Assembly: GCA_026724425.1 (NCBI GenBank)
Contig: JAIUCV010000117.1
Location: 2,265,501-2,329,500 of the forward strand
DNA: 64,000 nt
Source of the DNA: Erythrophleum ivorense
Taxonomy: Eukaryota > Streptophyta > Magnoliopsida > Fabales > Fabaceae
Reading direction: 5' to 3'
Of this stretch, positions 21,605-33,404 are shown piece by piece. The notes under the pieces were generated by a model, which was not told the origin of the DNA, ran no database searches, and was given only the letters and a program-made list of their open reading frames with translations. Numbering within the stretch: the first letter of the stretch is position 1; each line of letters opens with the position of its first letter. The position numbers and the translations under genes are program-made.

Positions 21605-22966
21605 TCTCAACTCTGAGACCACAATTTCTAACTTGTAAGGCCACCTCTATTTCCAACAGCTTTATGATTTGTTTGGTACAGCAAAATATGAAACTCATGA
21701 TCAAACAATAGCCGTTTGAAAAGAAACAATGGATAGCGTTTGAACCATTCTTTTCGATCAAATGAGTTTGTCATCTACAACTACAACTTGCGTGAAAACT
21801 GGTCAAATGCACCTCGACCTCGAGGAAAATTTAATTAAGCTTGACATTTCCACATACTAAAGGGTTGCAAGTTTTCCATCATGGGAGAAAATACGAACTA
21901 TTTACATAATTTTTAGAAATAGCAAGGATTAGAGAAAACTGGCTCTTATACAAAATTTGCAGAAGCTCAGATTTATATTGCTTGAGCTTATTATCCGATG
22001 AATGATGCTGAGACGTCTAATTAGCCGAAAAATGCAAGAGATTGAGGAACAAAGGAAGAAATAGAAAACCAACCTCGATTGGATCGACACACCTCGAGAA
22101 GAAATTGATATTTTCTTTAGAAAAGACGGGAAGATGCGAATGGCAACATCTGCATCGTTGGATCCAATATACCATATCCTGTTATCAAAGAAAACGAAGG
22201 AAGGTGAGCAGACAAAAGAGCCAATCGGCGTTGTTTCTTACAGCATACTTCTACGCTCGTCATTTCAAGCGATAAGGTCGGTTTTTTAGTGAAAAACTTA
22301 GTACGACTTCATCGGCCACCGGCTTTACCGTGACCTTCCGAACAGCGTACATCCGATCTTTCAATTTCCGTTTTAGAAGTAGCTACAAAATTCACAGTTT
22401 TCAAAGACGTCATAATTGCACAAATTCATGATTTCGAATAAACCTAAATAAGGTCTCCATCGACATCATATTTGAGGTAAAAGCTTCTAGAGATGGCTTC
22501 AAAGTACCTCGATGGAACTGGTGGCCACATTGAGGGTCAGCCCAAGGTCGTTCTCTGTTTCGAGACAAATGGAACACGCAACGCAACAGTGGCAAACGCA
22601 GCTCCCTCATCGCGAGAACTGCCATCAGCGCCGCCACCACTGTTGGTGAGATCATTATCACCTGAATTCCATTCGTTAATCTTATTGTGTAAATCCATAA
22701 CGAAAACCCCTTACCCAAATCTCAAACACCTTAATTTTTCCATTTTGAATCACCCCAAACTGCGAACCCAGTCAGATAGATTTTATGATTGTGGTTATGT
22801 TTGCTGGCTATTAAACCCTGAGAAAGTTAGCCAAGAAGATGAGTCGTCCGTCCGTGAAGGAAGTTTTTTTTTTTTTTTCAAAATTTGGAGACTGACACGT
22901 GTCTTCTTCTCAGATGTCAACGTGGCATAATACTGGAGAGAGATGACCTCTCTTTATATTATAGAG
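21605..22966. other. Right arm of the interrupted Helitron, no gene recognised
   Basis: Between the Athila target duplication and the Helitron 5' end. An open frame at 22493-22930 (+, 145 codons) begins at a plausible ATG and has no recognisable domain; it may be a captured exon or chance. Confidence 0.45.
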
Positions 22967-22967
22967 A

Positions 22968-23328
22968 TTATAATAATGGGTACACACGCTAGTTATGACT
23001 TATGACCGAGTCATACAAGTTAGCGATTACAAGCTGGAAAAATAGAGAACATATAATGAACCAGAAACAATTGAATCTTCCGCTTCGATTTTCGATTGAC
23101 TTTAGAGATTAGTATAAAAGATCCTCTAGCCATGTCCACCATCTTGTTATTCGTCGGCATGAAAAAAATCAAGTGGGCTCTAAATGATTTAAGGTTTTGA
23201 AGATTGGTTGACTATAAAAAAAAATGATTAAGTCAAAAAGATGAGTAACAGTGTGTACTTTGCACAAGAAGTTTCAGCTACATTTCCTTGCTTAGAAAAA
23301 AAAATTAATCTACATTCCTTTACATTAA
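22968..23328. other. Short spacer between two Helitrons
   Basis: About 360 bp of AT-rich sequence. No feature seen. Confidence 0.5.
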
Positions 23329-25161
23329 CTAGGGGATTGACCACGCTACTGACCACGCTACGCGTGGGTTAATTCAATATGCAAAAATTCACTAAATCTT
23401 TTAATAGGTGAAATCTTCAAAATTCACATCATAGACAATAACTAATATCACATGTGTGATGTGTTGTTCAATACATGCATTGGTATTGGAATCAGAAGAT
23501 CACTATATCACTATATAAATTGGTATATCATTATATATGAAGTAAATTGGTAACAGAAGGTCAAGATTGTTGGTGTAAAATTTATAGGCGCTGTATTGTC
23601 CTATCTTTCAAACTATGAAAATCAAACACAGAAAATATAAGCAACTATGAACAACCATTAAAACGAAACTGAAAACAAACATACACAGAGCAAATATATA
23701 AGCATCACATGAATTAATACATGTAGAGGAACACATAGAAATCACAGTGCAACATCACTGACTATGGCATCTTAAGCTACAACAAAAACTCCAGTTGTGC
23801 CATCGTATCATCTTTATCACGTGTGTGTGTTTTCTTTTTCTAAGAAGACATCATTACGCAAGACATTGCCCAGCCCAAGCATTTCTCCAAGACTATTGTT
23901 TAACCAAAAGAAACAATGATTGTGGTCAGTAACACATGTAACGTTTCGCAATCGTAAGTAATTTATATCCTGTCACATTATTTTACTATTTGGAACCAGA
24001 AGCTCAAGTGATTGGAGGGTAAACAATTAACGAATGCAAGATATCTAAACGTAAACAAAGCAAGGTATGAGGCTGAGTATTTTTTCAGACAGCAGTTCTT
24101 AGATTTTTATAACTACCACACGATATGTTATTTAAATCAAAGAATGAGATATATTCAGCAAACAGGAAACAAACCTTGCATATACATGTAAAACTGAAGA
24201 TGATTCCGGGCGAAAATTGCAAGAAAGAAACGTGGAGGCAGAAGTAGTTACCGAGCAGGTCTACGCTTTCTGAAGAGTTTTGCAGAGATTCATCGTGAAC
24301 TTCTTAAGCTTGTGAATTGAGTTCGACTTCAGGACTTCTTTGTACCCAAGAGCCCGATATTAATCCCTCCCTGCATGGTTGTAGACTGTAGCGAGTGAAG
24401 ATTAACATTTAATTAGTGTAGATTTAGCCATATCTATTAAAAGTTTGTGAATTCCAAACCTTCGTGTCGATGAGGAGTAGTTCCACTCCCATGAGTACGT
24501 TTTCTTTTTGAAATTGTGAGCCTCCCAGAATGAATCAGCCTCTCGCCCTCACGACGATATCGTCTTCGCAGAAATTTCCTTCACATGGAGATTAGCGATT
24601 TGGAAGCGTCGTTTGGGGCCGGAGGAACCATATTTGGTTATTCTTAAGATGTTTGCCAGGGAGATGTTGTGGTGGGTGAGATGTGGCGAGAGAGGTTTTA
24701 TAGCTAGCTAGGAATCTAGGATTCGGAGGAGTTTTGAGTGCAATAGTAGTGGCCATTAATCACAGAAAATTGATGAGATGAGTTAAAGGGAGAAGTGGTA
24801 ACTGCTGTAATCTGGGTGCGGGGAATCGATTCTTCGTGGAGGTTTAGAAGTGTGACGAAAGTGTGAAGGTGGACAATTGAATCGTTTAGACGGTGACTGT
24901 AACTGACTGTGGGAGGTAGAGAGTTTTAGACGTCGATTAGGGAGGAAGATGCGAGAGGAGAAGAGATTGGGTTTAAGATGGGCTTTCATATGTTAGGGAA
25001 GTGAATCACATTGTTGGTGGGCTTGTATGTGGTGGCTATTTTGTCGAGATGCAGGCTTTGGAAGAGGGAAATTGATGCTGATGTGGAACCTGCAGGGAGT
25101 TATCAAAATGCCTAGGTGGACACTCTGAGGAGCCTCAAATAGCTATTATTATTAGTGTAGA
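23329..25161 (-). mobile_element. Short non-autonomous Helitron (minus strand)
   Basis: Minus-strand 3' end: hairpin ccacgc-tac-gcgtgg (23353-23367) with one arm repeated nearby, then CTAG at 23329-23332 and a flanking T. Minus-strand 5' end: TCTACACTAATAATAATAG starting at 25161, a typical Arabidopsis Helitron start. Length 1.83 kb. No helicase or other gene was found. The base before the 5' end is T rather than the expected A. Confidence 0.8.
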
Positions 25162-25671
25162 ATTTTTTTTAAAAAAAATAATTTAAATTTCAGTACTCTT
25201 TTAGATAATATATACTTTACATGTTAAAATATCTATGTTCTTATCTTAATTTCATATGTAAATTAAATGAGTTTATTTATTGCATTGAAACCACCTTCGT
25301 GGAATAAATTTGAATTCTAGAAGATAACTCAAACCAAACAGTTAGTTCCTACTTTCTATTAAATGCATAAAATTTTACAAAGCCTTGGAGGCACAATCAG
25401 CTAACAAGCCCCATCACACAACAAAACAAAAGAGAAAGAACCAAACTGAAGCATGTTTTATTAATAGAGTCGGAAACCCAATAGGATGTGAAGAGAGTTT
25501 TAATGCTTCAGTGTTGAGATGTGAATACATTTCATACATGGAAGTTATAGACATCTTTGTATATTCAACACATTTAACACAAAAAGATCAATAAAGTTCC
25601 ATTTAAGGAGTTCAATAAAGTTACAGTGGAGAGTGGTGGCAATCCCTTACAAGATCTCTAACAGACTACTC
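25162..25671. other. 3' flank of the GT47 gene
   Basis: AT-rich; likely contains the 3' untranslated region of the GT47 gene. No other gene seen. Confidence 0.5.
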
Positions 25672-27805
25672 TCAATGTCTTGACCTGGTTCTAACCCTAT
25701 AAACTCGGCTGTACCAAATCGAATGCAAAACCATATGAAACAGATCAAACTTAACCGGTTTCTTGTGCCACAGGAAATGCTGCTGCACTGTTTTCACCCT
25801 TGCTTGCATCCCAATATACCTCTCTTCTGGTATTGATAGCAGAATGTTCCTCAGATTCATAATGTATTTCTCCTCTACAAACACGGCGAACTCTTCCCAG
25901 TCCAAAACCTCGAAAAACGGCGGCACGTAGTTGTCAGCAATGATAACCGGAACACATTCGTTCATTATAGCTTCCACAACCCTAGGAGTGTGAACTTCAT
26001 AACCCCTTGCACATATACAGTACCTGTTCACATAAAAGTCGAAACTCTCACAGCCAAAAACAGTATGAAATGATCAAACCCATCGCAAATGATTAAGCAT
26101 TTCGGTTCGGTTTAGTTTCTTGCATTAACAATCCCTTTTCTTGATCTTACCTGCTGCTCTTCATGTATTCTCTGTATTGTTTCTTGCCTTCAGGGTCACG
26201 AGGCATTGGACCGAGAATCTTCATGTCCGGTTCTTTGTTCTCCCAAAGCTGTACAAGAATCGGTCTGAGATAACCGTGCATGTTTCCAGCAAAGAACGCA
26301 AGAATCTTCCTTTCGGATGGAGCTTTTCCTCCAAGGTACTCAAGAGGGGACTGGGAAGAGCGTATATATGTAACCGGTAAAGCTGTATCGATCCCGATTC
26401 TAAACCCTTGCGCAACATTTGAGTTACAAAGCGCTCGAACACTGTTCCTCATGTGTTTCTTGGTCAGTTTGTTGCCCTGAAAACAACATACAAACAGAGA
26501 TTTTCAGAGCTTTCACTCATATCTTTAGCATCGAAGAGAGAGTATATGTTTATACCCAATCATGGCAAGCGACAAGGAAATGATCGGCTCCACCAGTTCG
26601 GTTCCAGAACTTGTACTTTCCTGCTACCAAATCCACATATTCTTTCAGATGGTCTGCAAGACTCTTCGGCGTCTGAAAATCCTGTCCCAGAGAGGTCCTT
26701 AGAGCTTTTATACTGACGGGTATGTAGAACAAATGAGCCTTCCTCGGATCTTTTACTACAAACTTGTTGTTGCTCTCCATTAGTTTCATGAACCAACCTT
26801 CTGATGCGTAAATTCCTCGAGGCATTGGCTTATGGAATATCGGTTTCGCTCCTTCCTTGTATACATAAACTTTGAGTTTCCTCTCCATCAAGTCGTAACT
26901 CCTAAATTAGCAACACATTCAAGTCTTACTCCCAAAAACATTCCAAAGTCTCAAACTTTAACCTAAGAAACAGTCTCTAAGTCACTTCCGGAAAAAAAAT
27001 CTGATCTTTACATGTTTGGAGAGTCGAGGTGTCACCTTTGGAACTTGGAGATATTTCGATAAACTGAAGCATCAAGTCCAAAGATTTCATGCACCACAGA
27101 AGCGTTCTCAATCTCGGATCTCGCAGAGAGCATTTCAGAGTCTCTAGCAGATGACCACCGAGGCTTCTGCATAAAAAGCCATAGAAAAAGAAAATGAGAT
27201 ACAAAAAGCCTTCACATTATCTTGTTTTCTTCAAGCCTAGAATGAGAATTTCTTACAGGAGATTGATAAGAAGAAAGACTCTGCATCAGCAACGTGTTCA
27301 TCTGAGATATCGAAACTGCAGCTACTTGCTTGTGTCTCAGAATAGATAAAACATCACCTTCTCTACTATCTTTACCACTAACCAAAACCGAACTTTCGAC
27401 CGCCATTATCGGCTTCTCCAGTGATACATTTGGTCTGGCAATAACAGATAAATCAACTTCTACTTTGACATTGCTAATTGCAACATCAATTTCTCTATCA
27501 ATAATCGATAAAGAAACGTTCTTTCTTTTCCCCTTTTCATATTCCTCCTCATAGCCATTGCCATCATCACTATCATCATCATCATCCTTAGAGAGGTTTA
27601 TGTATTTCATCTCACTTTTGACCACAGAAACTTGAGAATCTACAATCCCTGAAACCTTAACCGTAGACGAGCAAGAAGCATTGCGACAGGGGATGCCAAA
27701 ATACTGAACAAGTAGAACAAGAAAACCAACGGTGACGATGATCCCAAAGAGCAATCTGCGGATGTCAGTATGATGAAATCTCTCCAATCGAGTAAGAACT
27801 CTCAT
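25672..27805 (-). CDS. GT47 exostosin-family glycosyltransferase
   Basis: Predicted Golgi type II membrane glycosyltransferase of the exostosin-like GT47 family, acting on cell-wall or glycoprotein sugars; substrate unknown. Five exons on the minus strand: 27805-27257, 27166-27036, 26901-26556, 26476-26151 and 26023-25672. They join in frame to 567 residues. Residues about 17-37 form one membrane anchor after a short basic tail. A variable, acidic stem follows to about 225. The exostosin domain begins near ERKLKVYVYKEGAKPIF and includes FAGNMHGYLRP and YCICARGYEVHTPRVVEAI with NECVPVIIADNYVPPF, the family's conserved core. All introns are GT-AG. By neighbourhood it likely corresponds to A. 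thaliana At5g37000 (recalled). Confidence 0.92.
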
Positions 27806-29546
27806 CGCTATTCGAAATCAATCACAGCAGAAAAATGAATTGCCTTTATCATACACAGAGATAGTGGAAGTTAGTTGAACTTCCTGGTCAGCAGAAGATC
27901 TTCCTGGTCTTGGTATGAATCAAGAACTCGAGTTGGAATTTGGAAGGTCTTTGCTCAGTAAACTGTTGTTGAAATAGCAAGCGATGATTTCAATGGAACT
28001 TTGAAGAAAAACTGGAATAGCCACCGATTTGATTGGAGAAGTCTGACTGTAATTACGGCGTTGTTGAGGAAGATACAAAAGAAAAAACCTCAAATGGAAG
28101 AGACACACACAACAATGGATTCGGACACTGAGCGTAGAGATCTTCAGTAAACCCCACAACAAATTCTTCTTACTAATTTTTTTTATTAAATTTGTCATAA
28201 TTTCTTTTTCTCTTTTGGAAGCACTTATCAAAATTACTTTAAAAACTATTTCCCTCCCCCTACTTTTAATTCTCTTCCCATTATGAGATCAAACATGGAT
28301 TTTCTTGTAATGAAGAGTGAGGAACATGAATTTAAGCATTCAAAGTATTATATTTTAAATCATGTTTAAAAAAATTGTTAGGCGTTAATCGGCGATTGGA
28401 TAGCATCACGAAGATTAATCAAAGATTAGTTGATGATTGATTTTCATAATTTTTATCTTAATATAGGTATATAGATTATTTCTTCTGGAATTGATAAAAT
28501 AGATATACGGTTGGTAAAATGAGACTAACATTCTCTTCAAATAATTATTAGGTGTTTTTCATGTTGTGGTCACAGGAGAAATTATGAGAAGTAATGTTAA
28601 GGGTGAAATGAGACTAAATGTTATTATAATTTGTTTGTTATTAACATGTTAACTTTGGTGTCTTAGTATCCCAAGTTTGAAATGATCTATTAGAATATAA
28701 CAAATAATGCCAGACCAAGAAGTCTGCTCTTATAAACTCAAGTTCGGGTTTGTAATTCATTGTTTTCTTTATTACCACCTTTGTGTTTTTTTTTTTTTTT
28801 TTAAAAACTATTACCACCTTTGTTTTGGTTGGTTAATTAATTGTTGATGAGTGTGTTTGTACATTTTTTACTAATCAATACATAAGTGTGTTTGTTGTGA
28901 AGAAAAAAATCGTCTTGAGTCTGACATCGATCAACCTGCTGAAACAGAAGATACAAATACAAAAGCTAAACGCATAAAAATAAATATCGACTACAAAACT
29001 TTCAGAAAAAGACATTCAATACAAGTCGAACTAGTTTCTTTCAGGAAAGCGATTAAATTAATATTTTTTTATCGAAAAAAAAATACCCTTCTAGATCCGC
29101 TGCATATGCGGAGCATGCCACGAACTTTCATCCTTTTATGTCCCAAGAACCCAGTATTGACATTCAGTTAATTATTCTTGGTTTTACATGAAGTTCCGAT
29201 TCCAACAAGATTAATCAACTAATCAACCAGTGACGATTGACGTTACGTCAGTTATTTAAAAATAAGAAATTCAAGCAGTCACGATTACAGTCCAAAAAAG
29301 GCGCAAGGTATTCAAAAAGTCACGTTTGTGAAAATGAAAACGAAATGTTTTACTATTCCGTAAAGAAGTTGCTTTTTTGCCTACTTTTCTCTTCATACTA
29401 TTAAACAAAACACCTAACAGCTTTATAAATACAATTAAAACCAAAGATAACGTGAAGAATCCCTCTCTCCATTATTACTTTCTTCTCTTTATCTACTTGA
29501 GAATTGTAATTCTTAAAACGTAAATCAATCTTCAAGTACGTAAAAA
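27806..29546. other. Divergent intergenic region between GT47 and NHL25
   Basis: Shared upstream region of two genes transcribed away from each other. 27806-28200 likely holds the GT47 5' leader. The NHL25 side contains a W-box and TGACG palindrome. No gene seen. Confidence 0.6.
29238..29250. promoter_or_regulatory. TGACG palindrome (bZIP/TGA-type site) with overlapping W-box
   Basis: tgacgttacgtca is a 13-bp palindrome of two TGACG half sites, about 300 bp upstream of the NHL25 start. ttgac at 29237-29241 is a W-box core overlapping it. A further tgacg lies at 29231. Such sites are known targets of TGA and WRKY factors in salicylate-responsive promoters, which fits NHL25's recalled pathogen response. 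Binding is inferred. Confidence 0.55.
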
Positions 29547-30419
29547 ATGTCCGATCACCAGAAAATCCATCCGGTGAGAGACGACCCGGAAGCTCCACCT
29601 CCGGTGCAACCAACTGCTCCTCTCGTTCCACGTGGCTCCTCAAGATCAGAACACGGTGACCCCACCAAAGTTTCTCCGACGCAACCACCACCGTTGGATC
29701 CTCCTCCGAAACTGAAGAAGAGAAGAAGCTGTTTGTGTAGGTGCGTGTGTTACACGCTCCTCGTTCTCTTTCTCCTTATTGTCATCGTAGGAGCGACCGT
29801 TGGTATACTCTACCTCGTCTTTAGACCGAAATTACCGGATTACAATATCGACCGGTTACAGCTCACCCGGTTTACGATTAACCAAGATTCGAGTTTGTCC
29901 ACTGCGTTTAACGTCACCATAACCGCCAAAAATTCTAATGAAAAAATCGGAATCTATTATGAAGACGGAAGCAGAATTAGCGTTTTGTACATGCAAACCA
30001 GGCTTAGCAATGGTACGTTTAAAACGGTTTAAGAACTCGGCTATTTTAGTTGTTTTTTTGGTTTAATAAGACCAAAATGCAACTGGTTTTTAAAACTAAT
30101 CGAGTTTTGTAATATTTTTACAGGATCGTTGCCGAAATTCTACCAAGGACATGAGAATACGACAGTTATATTCGTAGTAATGACTGGTTTTACTCAGAAT
30201 GCAACCGGTTTGATGACGACATTGCAAGAACAGCAGCGGTTAACTGGAAGCATACCGTTGCGGATTAGAGTTACCCAACCGGTTCGGATCAAACTCGGGA
30301 AACTAAAGCTGATGGAAGTAAATTTTTTGGTGAGATGTGGTGTATCCGTTGATAGCTTGGCTGCTAACAATGTGATTAGGGTTAGGAGTAGTAATTGCAA
30401 ATTCAGGTTTAGACTATAA
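29547..30419 (+). CDS. NHL25: NDR1/HIN1-like protein (LEA-2 family)
   Basis: Small plasma-membrane protein of the NDR1/HIN1-like group, linked to pathogen response. Two exons, 29547-30012 and 30124-30419, with a GT-AG intron, give 253 residues. The N-terminus is Pro-rich (APLVPRGSSRSEHGDP). A single membrane segment at about residues 68-92 (YTLLVLFLLIVIVGATVGIL) follows a Cys/Arg patch. The LEA-2 domain (DYNIDRLQLTRF, AFNVTITAKN, KFYQGHENTT) lies outside. From memory it matches A. thaliana NHL25 (At5g36970) more closely than NHL6. The start is the first ATG and matches the family N-terminus. Confidence 0.93.
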
Positions 30420-31373
30420 TTTTATTTTATTTATTTCAATTTTTTTTTTTACTATTTTTTTAAATCGGAATTTGCATTACAATATTGAAGGGTCGAGTAC
30501 TTGAGTTGAATGTCGTAGTTCTCCCCCCGACCCATGGTCGTCTTCTAAACTTTTGGTTTTTAGAGAATAAACAATTTTGTTTCAATACACCATGTAAATA
30601 ATTAAGAAATAATATACATTCTTATTTGTTGTTAAATCATTTTTTTCTAAAGATTTTGCTCGTAACGCAATCTTAGGTCACAACGATATCCCAAAGGATC
30701 TATGTTCTCGTGGTTTCAAGTTTAATACATGTCACCAATCAAAGCCTATAATGATATAATGAGAAACTTACGGATCTTCAATTTTTGGACTTATTAATGC
30801 AAGAGATTAAAATCTACTTTAAAATGTGGAATCGATTGTTGTGATTCAATTTAGTTAGCGGTTTGTTATTTTAGATCATGTCTGTTTATGTGTCTCGTTG
30901 ATGTTTTTTTCGTTTCTTGACGGTTTTTTCCGTTTCTTGTCAGTTTTATCTTTCATGTTTTTAGTTTCGGAGTTGTACACATTAAGCTACCAGCAAGCGA
31001 CTATAGGGCTTGTATTCGTTAAACCACGGGTTTTTGACTCTGGAATTGTAATCGTTTAATCAGTAAGTTTTGTATCAGTTTTAAATTTATATTAATAAGA
31101 AATATTTATGAGAACAAAAATGAATATCAAATTTGGACAGGTAAAAATGTTAATTTCTTTGGTTTTCCCAAAAAGATATTTAGAGACTCAAATGGAAATT
31201 TTAGTTCTCATTGACCGAAAAAAAAGACTGATATATATATATTGTTAAACCGTCTAGACCTATTTTCAAGAAACATTTAAGTTCCATCACTTTTTCAAAA
31301 CATTTTATTGGTCAGGAAATATCTCTCTTACATTTCAACCAACAAAAAGAAGAAAGTTCTAAGAAAAAAAAAG
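30420..31373. other. Intergenic region, one orphan transposon end
   Basis: No gene. catgtcaccaatcaaagcc then tat near 30728-30749 resembles the end of the TIR element at 53473-54276; no partner was seen. Confidence 0.45.
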
Positions 31374-31628
31374 TCAACACAAAGAGGCTTTCACGTCTCT
31401 GATCTTCTGGAGACAAAGTTGAGCCCTTTCAAGAACCATTTCAACTCTACTTTTTCTCTTCGTGACCACTCTCTGAGCCATCCCGTTATTGTTCTTGTGG
31501 ATCTTCCTCGTTGATGACGATGATGATGACGACGACGATGCTTGATCTCCAACATTTTCCTTAACGTACTTTCTCTTCTTGTGTTTGTGTTTCTGCTTAT
31601 TCTTACAGTTTGATGACTCTGTCAACAC
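31374..31628 (-). CDS. Hypothetical small basic protein
   Basis: 84 residues, Lys-rich N-terminus (KNKQKHKHKKRKYVKEN), a run of nine Ser, and a helical C-terminus (MVLERAQLCLQKIRDVKASLC). I do not recognise a domain. It lies between NHL25 and DEG10 where A. thaliana has small unknown genes. It may be one exon of a larger gene; the start is uncertain. Confidence 0.5.
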   Translation of the reverse strand: MLTESSNCKNKQKHKHKKRKYVKENVGDQASSSSSSSSSTRKIHKNNNGMAQRVVTKRKSRVEMVLERAQLCLQKIRDVKASLC

Positions 31629-32455
31629 ATTAACAACTTAATGGCTGCTAACACAATACCATATGTGTACCAAAATTTAGACTATATTTAAATTAAATCT
31701 ATGAAGTCATGTATCATGATAGTAACTATATATACTATATTATAATGTCACGATGGTAAATATGATACCGTAACTTCGATAACAAATACTCCTGCTCAAC
31801 CACCTTTGTTGCTATATGCTTATTAGACTTGTGTATACACTATATACATTTGCATTACTATGGTTTTGATTGGTGACATGCATTAGGCTTGACCCATAAC
31901 TCAAAAATGTTACAAATTTTAGCATGTTTTAGTGAATACTACTATTTTCCCTCCAATTGCAAGGCACAGTTTATAATTCCATAAATGGTGATAAACTGCG
32001 ATAGTTAGTTGAACCCGTACACTGCTTGTTATGGCACTATTATGAAAAAAATGAACGGACAAATATTCTATAATGAACCTGACCAAAGCAAAGATGTCTA
32101 GAAAACATAACCAAATAAAAGGTAACAGAAAAATCATTAAATAATCTATTTATGTCTTGTCGAATTTCTTGTCAAAATCAATTAAAGTTTTGGCGTGGGA
32201 AATTCAATCGACAAAAAGAATATAAAAAAGCACACCACGAACACATGAATTTGCATCGAAAATTCCATATAATATGAACAGATATTGCAGTTAATCTTAA
32301 TATATGTAAATAATTCAGAAATAGTCCGAAATAAAAAACAAAGATAATTCAGAAGTAAAAGGATTTCATATTTTAATTTTGAATTTTATTTTTTGATTAA
32401 GCATTTCATTTTTCAACTCGATTCCAATATTCCATCATGAGTCCATGTCCACAGA
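31629..32455. other. Intergenic region, no gene seen
   Basis: AT-rich. ggttttgattggtgacatg near 31865 is another orphan end of the TIR family seen at 53473, also preceded by tat. Confidence 0.5.
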
Positions 32456-32710
32456 CTAGCACAAGACAAGCAAACTCAGAATGGACAAAGACACATAACT
32501 TAACGAGAGGATCGTAGAAGCACCTTGAGTGAGGATGACGGAGGAGGGGGATGACGAGGAGGCACGCGGCGGCGCGTGATCTTCACGGAGGTTGGAAATG
32601 AAAGTTTGGAGGTCGGATTTGAGGTAGGCGAAGCGGTTGGGATACTGACTCTCAAGAATCTCGAGTTCTTCTTTAGCCGTTTCCACTAGTTGCATCTCCC
32701 ACGACGACAT
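32456..32710 (-). CDS. Conserved hypothetical small protein, possibly first exon
   Basis: Reads MSSWEMQLVETAKEELEILE then SQYPNRFAYLKSDLQTFISN. The N-terminal 65 residues look like real, helix-forming coding sequence. The tail after ILTQ is hydrophobic and follows CAAG-GTGCTT, a possible splice donor near 32525, so the true gene may continue in another exon or stop there. Start chosen at the ATG at 32710, because upstream codons look untranslated. No function recognised. Confidence 0.5.
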   Translation of the reverse strand: MSSWEMQLVETAKEELEILESQYPNRFAYLKSDLQTFISNLREDHAPPRASSSSPSSVILTQGASTILSLSYVSLSILSLLVLC

Positions 32711-33404
32711 TATCACAAAAAACCCTTCTTTTCTCCAATTCTTTTCACTGCCTGAGAAACCAGAAACATTTAGCGAGAAATAGAAGAGAGAGAGTCTTGG
32801 AGGGTATTTTCGTCTTAAAACGGTGCAAGTACGGATGTGACAGTTCGCAGAAGACACGGAAAGTGATTTTTGTGGTTTCTTGTTCTTTCTTCGCTTTACT
32901 TGGAAAAGGACAAAAAGTTTGGCTTCTAGTTCCTACGCACTTAACCAAATTTGGGCTTAGTTCACACGATTTCAAATAATCAATCATCTGAAACATCCAC
33001 CATATAAAGCACAAGATACATAATAATATAACTTTTGTCTGAATACAGTCTGCCAAAACACGATCAATTTTTATCAAATGTAAACTAGTGGTTTATGCTA
33101 ATGAGTTTTTTTTTTTCTTAAACAAAAATATACACTTTTTTGCGTGCAATTTTGTTTAAACCGGAAACAAATAACAAATTTATTATTGGTTTGGACTAAA
33201 CCACTCCGGATTCTCACTCGTGCAAAAGTACCAACACCTGTCGTAGCTTGGAAATGATATTTTTTGGGGCTAAAACATAAACTTTCTATGAAATGAAATG
33301 TATTATTCAATAATCGAATTAACAAAGTGTGTCCAAAGAGCTATTATGTCTAACTTAACCTCAAAAGAACATACGATAATGTGGTTTTCGCAAATATGAA
33401 TGAC
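32711..33404. other. Intergenic region upstream of small gene and 3' of DEG10
   Basis: No gene supported. Open frames here are short and lack features. Confidence 0.5.

Larger units (their letters stand above)
5177..22967 (-). mobile_element. Non-autonomous Helitron (minus strand), interrupted by Athila
   Basis: On the minus strand a 3' terminus lies at 5177-5204: hairpin arms cccgcgc/gcgcggg with loop tac, then CTAG (5177-5180) and a flanking T. A typical Helitron 5' start (TCTCTATAATATAAAGAG on the minus strand) lies at 22967, with A before it. Both ends have the expected orientation and A/T context. Without the Athila insertion the element would be about 4.5 kb. It encodes no Helitron protein and carries captured exons (7089-7880). 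That the two ends belong to one element is inference: no other partner was seen for either end. Confidence 0.6.

Noticed and set aside
22493..22930. 145-codon + strand frame
   Set aside because: No recognisable domain or splice context; ends in low-complexity Phe codons from a T-run. Mentioned only as a possible captured exon.
26141..26716. Plus-strand frames within the GT47 gene
   Set aside because: Shadows of GT47 exons 3 and 4, whose frames and splice sites are consistent.
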